Assembly (NCBI RefSeq): GCF_963576615.1
Contig: NC_088712.1
Span: 10,608,541-10,672,540 of the forward strand
Direction: 5' to 3'
Origin: Watersipora subatra
Lineage: Eukaryota > Bryozoa > Gymnolaemata > Cheilostomatida > Watersiporidae
Length of the DNA stretch: 64,000 nucleotides
Numbering within the stretch: position 1 is the first letter of the stretch; every line of letters starts with the position of its first letter. Below, piece by piece: positions 57,250 through 64,000 of this stretch. The notes beneath the pieces were generated by a model. That model was not told the DNA's origin and made no database searches. It saw only the letters and a program-made list of their open reading frames with translations. A program made the translations under genes and the position numbers.

Positions 57250-58040
57250 TGTTTTTTAGAACTGCTCACGTCGAAAAAGGAACGAACTGTATGGACTAAT
57301 TTAACAAATGTCATTATCCATACTTATGTCATAGCTTTTATTGGCTACCAAATTGCGTTTAGATGCTCAAAGTAACATATTGCTTCATATCATGCATTAA
57401 ACACCAACACTACTGCACATGCTGCTGACATGAAGAGTGCTGCCGTTGGTGACACTTATGACACAACATCAAAAACACCAGCACCCTGATTTTAGCACGG
57501 CGCCTCAGTATATATTGACATTTGTTACGGTAGAACCAGCTAAAATGTCAGGATCTTTGTAAGGTCAAGGTCAACTCTGTGTTGCCATTTGATTTATGGG
57601 TTCAACGTGTTGCCTACTAGCATTGATGTGACCTGACTGCAACTGTCTACTACTTGTGGTGCATTATGCATGCGATTGGAGTGTTTAGCCTGACATAATA
57701 GCTGCTAATTAAATACTCAAAATTTAATCCTTTGGCTTGATGGCTAAGGCTATGTTGACCTATTGAAATATATTGTCTGAGTTAGTGTTTAATACTGCTA
57801 ATGAATTGTCAAGAAGAGGTGAAACAGGTTGTAAAACAAGTAGCTGGGCATTAACAAGATGGCTAGTTAAAGAGACAGTGGTTGGACAAGCGGAGGGTGA
57901 CTAGCCGTTCAAAAAGTAACAAGACACACGGAGAGGCATGGGATGTGTGAGTGTTTCACAATATCTGAAGGTTCATGTAATTTCCCACCTAGTTTACAAG
58001 GAAATCACAACTTATTGAATACATAAAGTTTGATTAGAAT
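57250..58040. other. Gene-free stretch
   Basis: No gene, repeat or structure could be supported here. Confidence 0.5.
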
Positions 58041-58665
58041 TTAACACTTTCACTGCTGTAGACTCATTTATGCGTTTTCTATGGTCGAGTGCAGTAGATG
58101 CATTTTTGTGACTTTCCGAGTAATTGCGTAGTAACGTAATTTTATTATTCATTGACAATATAACTTATGGTCTTTAGGACTTTTACAATATTGACAGCGT
58201 TGTCCAAATATTTTTCTATAAACTTAGTCTAAAACAACGAAGCAATTTTAAATTTTTGTTTGTGAATTTTCAACCTAAAAACGAACGTTTTTGTGTAAGT
58301 TTTGTTAAGTACTGCGCGAGTCGGAAAGTAGATAGTTACTTCGGCTGATGACATTATAGCCAAATCATATTTCGATTTTTGTGATTATACAAATAATTAA
58401 AGTAGCAGCAATGACTGACTCTGTTAGTGGTGAAAGTTATAGTTTTGTAAGAGTAAGGAACATTGCGGAGGAACATTTTAGGTTCGTAGGGATCGTAGCT
58501 TCACATAGCTGCTTTATCATTGCACAAAGTATAAATACAATGAATTCTTTTGCATAGCAATGTTGGTTAAGATGTTAGCAAAATAAAATATGCAACAGAA
58601 ATGTTCTAGATAGAGTTTGAAACTGAAAAAAATATTGTCTAAATACCATGAAGCATGTCTTTGCT
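58041..58665 (+). mobile_element. piggyBac-derived MITE relic, right end missing
   Basis: TTAA|CACTTTCACTGCTG at 58,041, then collinear similarity to the reverse complement of 7467-8135: AACGAACGTTTTTGTGT, ATGACATTATAGCCAA, TTAGTGGTGAAAGTTATAG, CTTTATCATTGCACAAAGTA. The similarity ends where Kolobok-type sequence begins. Confidence 0.7.
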
Positions 58666-58669
58666 GTGC

Positions 58670-59290
58670 TGTAGGTACAAAATATATGGAAATGTGATTA
58701 CAAGCTCTTAAAAGCTCAAAAACGAACAGTTAATCGCCGCCATCACGAAAACGCCATAGATTGAAATCAGTTTATTTCTTTGACGTAGTCATTAAATTTG
58801 GTTATTGTTTTGTCACGGGAAATTCTCACGTGAATTGAAAGGCCGATAAAAGGCTCAATATGAAACTTCTCGTAGCACTAGTTTATGACAAACACTTCGG
58901 GTTTTACCGAAGACCCGTATCAAATATAGATACTTGCTACATTACAATTTTGTTTCAGCTTGGTCTAATCATCTAGTCGAAATCTGACCATATGACCCAT
59001 ACTTGACAAATAACTTCTGCAGCATTTTCGATTATCAAAGGTGACCAACAGGCTTGTCATGTTTACCCGACAATGATATGTACTCCTTCGAGCTAAGATT
59101 AAAAAGTTAAACAAATTTTCACGGTAGGTTATAAGATATCAGTGCGGAAAGGGACAGTATTACAATGATGATAAAGTAGGCGAGTAAGAACAATAGACAT
59201 GGTTTTATTGAATGTGTGAAGTATATTTGTGAAAATATTTCATCGAATGAGGTTGCGTGAAAGTGTAAACAGAAGTGAATGTGATTTGTG
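58670..59290. mobile_element. Internally deleted Kolobok-like derivative (MITE-like)
   Basis: 58,675-58,960 matches the left end of the 4.05-kb element from about 44,825 on (AATGTGATTAMAAGCTCTTAA, GTGAATTGAAAGGCC, CACTTCGGGTTTTACC, GTATCAAATATAGATRCT). 58,975-59,280 matches its right end, 48,250-48,570 (GAACAATAGACATGG, GAAGTATATTTGTGAAAATA). Both genes and the outermost about 65 bp of TIR are absent. Confidence 0.8.
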
Positions 59291-59351
59291 AGCATATGAA
59301 ATGGTTCTCTTGGTGGCTGCTAGTTGGTCACTTATCAAAGGAGAAAAAAAA

Positions 59352-59395
59352 TTACAGCATCCTTGATTCGAACCCGCGCCATCTGGGTTCCTCGA
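59352..59395 (-). other. tRNA/SINE-like B-box fragment
   Basis: The minus strand contains GCGCGGGTTCGAATCAAGG, matching the RNA polymerase III B-box (GGTTCGANTC), preceded by GAGGAACCCAGATG. No complete cloverleaf or acceptor stem can be drawn, so it is probably a SINE or tRNA relic. Confidence 0.3.
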
Positions 59396-60560
59396 CCCCC
59401 ATCTAATCATAGGTACTAATTGTTTGTTTTGCTACTTTTTTGGTATCTTTGCAGATAATTACTATTACAAATAATAAGATATTTTTCAGCAACACAATTA
59501 TTATAAATAATAAATTGTATTTATAATTGTTATAAACTAATTGAATTATTTATAATATCAAGTATTTAACAAGTGTTTAAATCAGGTGTTAGCCAGTAAT
59601 TAAAACAGAAGTTAATAGATAACATTACCATAGACATCGATGCATGATGTTACATAGGAAAATCCATTACCTACTCTACTCTAAAGGCATTCACCATGAC
59701 AACAAGATATATTTATGTTTGCTCTAGTTTTTATACCTGTTAGAGATATCAAGTGATGTGTAGCACCTGCTAGCACTTCAGTTTACCTGACAGGCTCTGA
59801 ATGCATCTGGGTCAGCCTTTCACATTATTATTTCTTGTTTTTACATATTCTTACAGGCTGTCAGGTTTATTTAATCTTTCAAGAGTAAACAACTCTCAAA
59901 TTATAAATTTCATGCAGTCTAATTTTTAACATTCTACATAGTGCGTTTGTTAGTCTGTACATTTTCACATGTTTGGCCAATTTCATCCATGCTTCATACA
60001 CATCTGGTCAGTGCTTTCCATCAGGTCTGCAAAATATTTATTTTGTTTTAAAACTTCACCTGGTTTCTGTAAATTAGATTTTTAAACACCCATCTAACTA
60101 GAAACTCAAGATGTTTATTTGCATGCATTAATGGCAATTGACCTCAAGGTGCGCATTCATAGAATGTTGTCCTGAAAGTGGTGTTTATTGGTTTTTTTTA
60201 TTCTAGACACATGCAGCAGGTTGTTTGATTAACACTAAAAGAAATTGTAGGCAACACCGAATTAATGTTAAAATTAAATAATTAAAGTTTTAAAATACCA
60301 AATACCCATCCATTGCATAGGCAGAGAATTGCTGTGATTCTGTTTACGTGTCCCAGTTGCAATGCCAACTTACCATACAACTTGCTTGCACTTGCCATTA
60401 TGCTATTGCCTTAGTTTGTAACTATGATTTTTATTCCAGGGACCATACTAGTTTTTAAAACACAAAATTTTTAAAAAACATTTGCACCGCTTTATTAAAA
60501 AGACAGAAAACCACTCAAAAGTAGGAAAGAAATGGTTTATCAACGGCACACAAGTGATAC
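59396..60560. other. Gene-free AT-rich stretch
   Basis: Short TTATAAATAATAA-type repeats near 59,470-59,560; otherwise nothing was recognised. Confidence 0.5.
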
Positions 60561-60565
60561 ATTTA

Positions 60566-60652
60566 CGCGCACATGCGCACACGTGCACACATAGTGTTAC
60601 ACATGCACATATGCACGCACACGCACGTGTGCACGCGCATGCACACACAGAC
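60566..60652. repeat. CA/TG- and GC-alternating tract
   Basis: Alternating purine-pyrimidine sequence of CGCACA/TGCACA type (ACGCACGTGTGCACGCGCAT), the kind able to adopt Z-DNA. It yields open frames on both strands that are composition artefacts. Confidence 0.7.
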
Positions 60653-60708
60653 CTGCGCAAGCAAAACTGGGCACTTAAAGCAGTGTGCAGGGAGTGAAAA
60701 CTACTCAA

Positions 60709-62226
60709 GCGTAGAAGAGTAAGGGGCTTTCCACAACAAAGACAAATATTGCACAGGCCTAAGCAAGTTGAAGATTATTTAAGTTTAGAAGCCGTAATAT
60801 AACTAATCATAGCCTGGTGTTAGTACATGCACCTATTTATCAGACTATGACCGAGTGTAATGCGGGTCGGGTACGATGGATATTTGTATTGACTAATTTT
60901 GTTGATAATGCTATTCATCTGATGCTTTAGGCTAGACCTATGACAATTGGGATGTACTGTTGGTTCAATTTCATGTGTATGTTCTGTGGTTACTAGGATA
61001 AAGCTACCACTACTACTCAAGAAAACGGCTGACTGTGCTGGTGGGTGAAGAGATTACTTACTTTCATCCTAAACAGCATTTCTAACTAAAGGATTATCAT
61101 TAATTTCATGAAGCACTTGAATATCCTTATACTAATCACATAGTTGGTAACAACAAACAATAACTATCTGCAAGTGAACAATTTGATAACCAGTAATTTG
61201 TTTAGGTACATTACATTGGTGAGCACAGGACTTTGCTATTGTTTGAGCTGGCGGATGGTAGTTTGCATTGCTCTTCAAGTTTGCTCTAAAGCGGTAAGTC
61301 TAAAAATGTTTGTGATGTCATACAAATTTCAATTGTTTAAATGCTAACGCATGCTAAGGTACAGACTACACATATTATCTCATTTATTATGATATCAACG
61401 AATAACTGGTCATAATCCTGGAGTTTATTGGCCAAGACATTATGATAATGTTCAGCTTGGTTGTTCAAAAGCTTCATGACACAAATTTATTTCTCTTACT
61501 GTTAGTACTAAATACTCTTACCTTGTCTCATCTCAAAAATCATATCATACCAAATAATTGCTATACGAATGTTTGACTTGATATTTATTAACTGTCCAGC
61601 TTTCATCACTGTATAAAATGTGATTGTAAACTGTACCACACGTAGGCAATAAAATTATATGGTAAATGATCGAGAAAATTCATAAGCTAACAGCAAGTGA
61701 AGTACGCAGAAGTAAATGGCTGACTGTGTGTTTGTCAGCATTAAGTCATTTAATAGTTAGAGATGTTAAAGAGAGAGCAGTGAAGTTCTGGACCAGCTAC
61801 AACCTAGCCTACAAAATGGTTGATAACCTTTATTATTGGTCTAGATGGAAATAGTCTCTGGTCCACTGACTGTTATTGCCCCGACCTAAAGAATACTCCT
61901 CCCTTAAAGTTACAAAAACACCAATGGTTCTTATTAAACTCCCACTAGTGAAAACAGTCAAATTTATCTAACTCTGCACCATGTGAACAGAGATAATAAC
62001 TATTAGATACCTTAATTTGTTTATAGATAGTCATATTATTATGGAATTTCCAAGTCAGCACTGTGTAGTTTCCAATTTTTTTTAATCTATTCATAGTCTT
62101 TCAAATGTGTTTCATATGCACTTAGTTGAAGCAATAAAACACGATTTCACAAGAAGTTAGGAATTCTTTTTTTGTAAAAGTTATACTAGACAAAACTACT
62201 TGGCTAATGTGATGGGCTCAATTATC
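60709..62226. other. Mostly gene-free, with two weak coding hints
   Basis: A possible exon lies at 61,205-61,290 (TTTGTTTAG acceptor, GCG|GTAAGT donor, one open frame reading ITLVSTGLCYCLSW), next to the small ORF at 61,666-61,854. Neither is recognised and both may be chance. Confidence 0.35.
61666..61854 (+). CDS. Small ORF, 62 codons, unidentified
   Basis: ATG to TAG, reading MIEKIHKLTASEVRRSKWLT, then SALSHLIVRDVKERAVKFWT and a Trp/Tyr-rich end. Composition is more protein-like than neighbouring frames (balanced charged and hydrophobic residues), but there is no motif, splice site or second copy to support it. Confidence 0.2.
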   Translation: MIEKIHKLTASEVRRSKWLTVCLSALSHLIVRDVKERAVKFWTSYNLAYKMVDNLYYWSRWK

Positions 62227-62955
62227 CACAGCATTACAGGCTCCATGCCTCACAGCATCACAGGCTATATGCCCCACAGCATCACAGGCTATATGCCCCA
62301 CAGCATCACAGGCTATATGCCCTATAGCATCACAGGCTCTATCCCCCACAGCATCACAGGCTATATGCCCCATAGCATCACAGGCTCTATCTCCCACAGC
62401 ATCACAGGCTATATGCCCCATAGCATCACATGCTCTATCCCCCACAGCATCACAGGCTATATGCCCCATAGCATCACAGGCTCTATGCCCCACAGCATCA
62501 CAGGCTCCATCCTCCACAGCATCGCAGGCTCTATGCCTCACAGCATCACAGGTTCCATGCCCCACAGCATCACAGGTTCCATGTCCCACAGTATCACAGG
62601 CTCCATGCCCCACAGCATCACAGGCTCCATGTCCCACAGCATCACAGGCTATATGCCCCACAGCATCACAGGCTCCATGCTCCACAGCATCACAGGTTCC
62701 ATGTCCCACAGTATCACAGGCTCCATGCCCCACAGCATCACAGGCTCCATGCCCCACAGCATCACAGGCTCCATGCCCCACAGCATCACAGGCTATATGC
62801 CCCACAGCATCACAGGCTATATGCCCCACAGCATCACAGGCTCCATGCCCCACAGCATCACAGGCTATATGCCCCACAGCATCACAGGCTCCATGCCCCA
62901 CAGCATCACAGGTTCCATGCCCCACAGCATTACAGGCTATATGCCCCATAGCATG
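62227..62955 (+). repeat. 24-bp minisatellite, 30 copies, open on both strands
   Basis: Thirty 24-bp units CACAGCATCACAGGCTMYATGCCC plus a partial, with no indel. The plus frame (263 codons from 62,200, beginning at TTG) repeats HSITGSMP/HSITGYMP and the minus frame (243 codons) repeats CDAVGHGA/CDAVGHIA. There is no signal peptide, no plausible ATG context outside the repeat and no splice context. Read as a satellite unless transcription shows otherwise. Confidence 0.9.
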
Positions 62956-63130
62956 GAAGGTTGGTACAAGCGCTTTGTAACTTCATTTTAAAAATGAACT
63001 TGTACAAAGTGTTTGTAGATGACATGAAAAAAGTATCGATATTTTTATATCGTTTCTAGTTGTTTTTGATGTTTGAGGTGATCTTACTGCCTGGATGTTT
63101 CAAGATTAAACTTGATAAAGCTCGAGAGTA

Positions 63131-63336
63131 ATTAAAACACATCCAACAAAAGTGTGAATATGAGGGATATAATTAAAACACATCCAACAAAAGTGTGAAT
63201 ATGAGGGATATAATTAAAACACATCCAACAAAAGTGTGAATATGAGGGATATAATTAAAACACATCGAACAAAAGTGTGAATACGAGGGATATAATTAAA
63301 ACACATCCAACAAAAGTGTGAATATGAGGAATATAA
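63131..63336 (+). repeat. 41-bp tandem repeat, 5 copies
   Basis: ATTAAAACACATCCAACAAA followed by AGTGTGAATATGAGGGATATA, starting at 63,131, 63,172, 63,213, 63,254 and 63,295. The period is exactly 41, with few substitutions. Confidence 0.93.
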
Positions 63337-63640
63337 TTGTAAAGGTGCTGACTCTGTAGAAAAGCGTAGCTCTATAACACGAATGCATAAGCCAATACCA
63401 ACTATCACAGCGATGACTACTAGTGATATCATTATGCACGTATTTATCCTTTAGGAGTTTTAACCACGATCAACCTTATCAATTGTAGTCTTGAAATGTT
63501 CTGGCAGTCAGGTGACCAAAACATCAAAAATGAACACAAATGATGTAATATTCTGATATTGTTAGGATAGAATCTACAAAAATTGTGTAAGTAATCTTTA
63601 ATGTCAATGTAGTCACAAACAAGTTTACACAAGTGCTTTC

Positions 63641-64000
63641 ACTCTACAGACTCTACAGACTCTACATACTCTACAGACTCTACAGACTCTACAGACTCTA
63701 CAGACTCTACAGACTCTACAGACTCTACATACTCTACAGACTCTACAGACTCTACAGACTCTACAGACTCTACAGACTCTACAGACTCTACAGACTCTAC
63801 AGACTCTACAGACTCTACAGACTCTACAGACTCTACAGACTCTACAGACTCTACAGACTCTACAGACTCCACAGACTCTACAGACTCTACAGACTCTACA
63901 GACTCTACAGACTCTACAGACTCTACAGATTCTACAGACTCTACAGATTCTATAGACTCTATAGACTCTACAGACTCTACAGACTCTACAGACTCTACAG
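63641..64000 (+). repeat. 9-bp satellite (ACTCTACAG)n, at least 40 copies, open at the window edge
   Basis: Perfect or near-perfect ACTCTACAG units with rare ACTCTACAT, ATTCTACAG and ACTCTATAG variants. The array continues past 64,000. A minus-strand (VES)n frame is a by-product of the 9-bp period. Confidence 0.97.

Noticed and set aside
59352..59395. A tRNA gene on the minus strand
   Set aside because: Only the B-box-like GGTTCGAATC is convincing. No acceptor stem or anticodon arm can be paired.
60448..60708. Cys/His-rich frames on both strands
   Set aside because: They come from the alternating CA/TG/CG tract.

Overview
This is an AT-rich, intron-rich, repeat-dense window of an animal nuclear genome. 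Protein-coding exons have canonical GT/AG splice sites, and mobile elements typical of marine invertebrates (piggyBac, mariner, P/THAP9-like, Kolobok-like, hAT) are abundant. The one clear host gene, a tripartite-motif (TRIM)-like gene with a lineage-specific beta-propeller tail, would suit a lophotrochozoan such as a bryozoan, mollusc or annelid. That taxon is a guess. No bacterial or viral gene was recognised.

Layout. About 1-5.4 kb has no recognisable gene and holds old dispersed repeats. From 5.47 to 21.2 kb runs the plus-strand TRIM-like gene: B-box 1, B-box 2, coiled coil, then a beta-propeller. At least eight exons are visible, and its introns hold a piggyBac-derived MITE (7.5-8.1 kb), a mariner relic (9.6-10.2 kb) and a nearly full-length but frameshifted piggyBac element (17.47-20.12 kb). 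At 22.78-26.27 kb lies a P/THAP9-like transposon with about 0.5-kb terminal inverted repeats (TIRs) and an internal 48-bp minisatellite. From 26.3 to 35.7 kb there are tandem and direct duplications, foldbacks and a hAT-like insertion.

From 35.9 to about 54.7 kb lies a direct-repeat array with units of about 3.5 kb. Each unit ends in a small cassette: an ORF that starts like a signal peptide, then 80-150 bp downstream a 66-bp Ser/Thr-rich exon flanked by splice sites. At least three cassettes look intact or nearly so, and others are decayed. Later insertions give natural empty-site comparisons: a 1.37-kb TTAA-flanked element in unit 1, a 189-bp hAT-type MITE with an exact 8-bp target duplication in unit 2, and a 4.05-kb TTAA-flanked Kolobok-like element (44,754-48,806) inside a 40-bp minisatellite. 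The Kolobok-like element carries two convergent genes: a plus-strand protein with a domain resembling the P2X7-receptor cytoplasmic 'ballast', and a minus-strand THAP/GDGRCDSPGH-type transposase. A foldback at their junction has flipped the end of the first and cut off the second.

The last 9 kb contains one plausible short coding exon (55.3 kb), a TA-flanked MITE, adjacent piggyBac- and Kolobok-derived relics, and three unrelated tandem arrays (24-, 41- and 9-bp units), the last running off the window.
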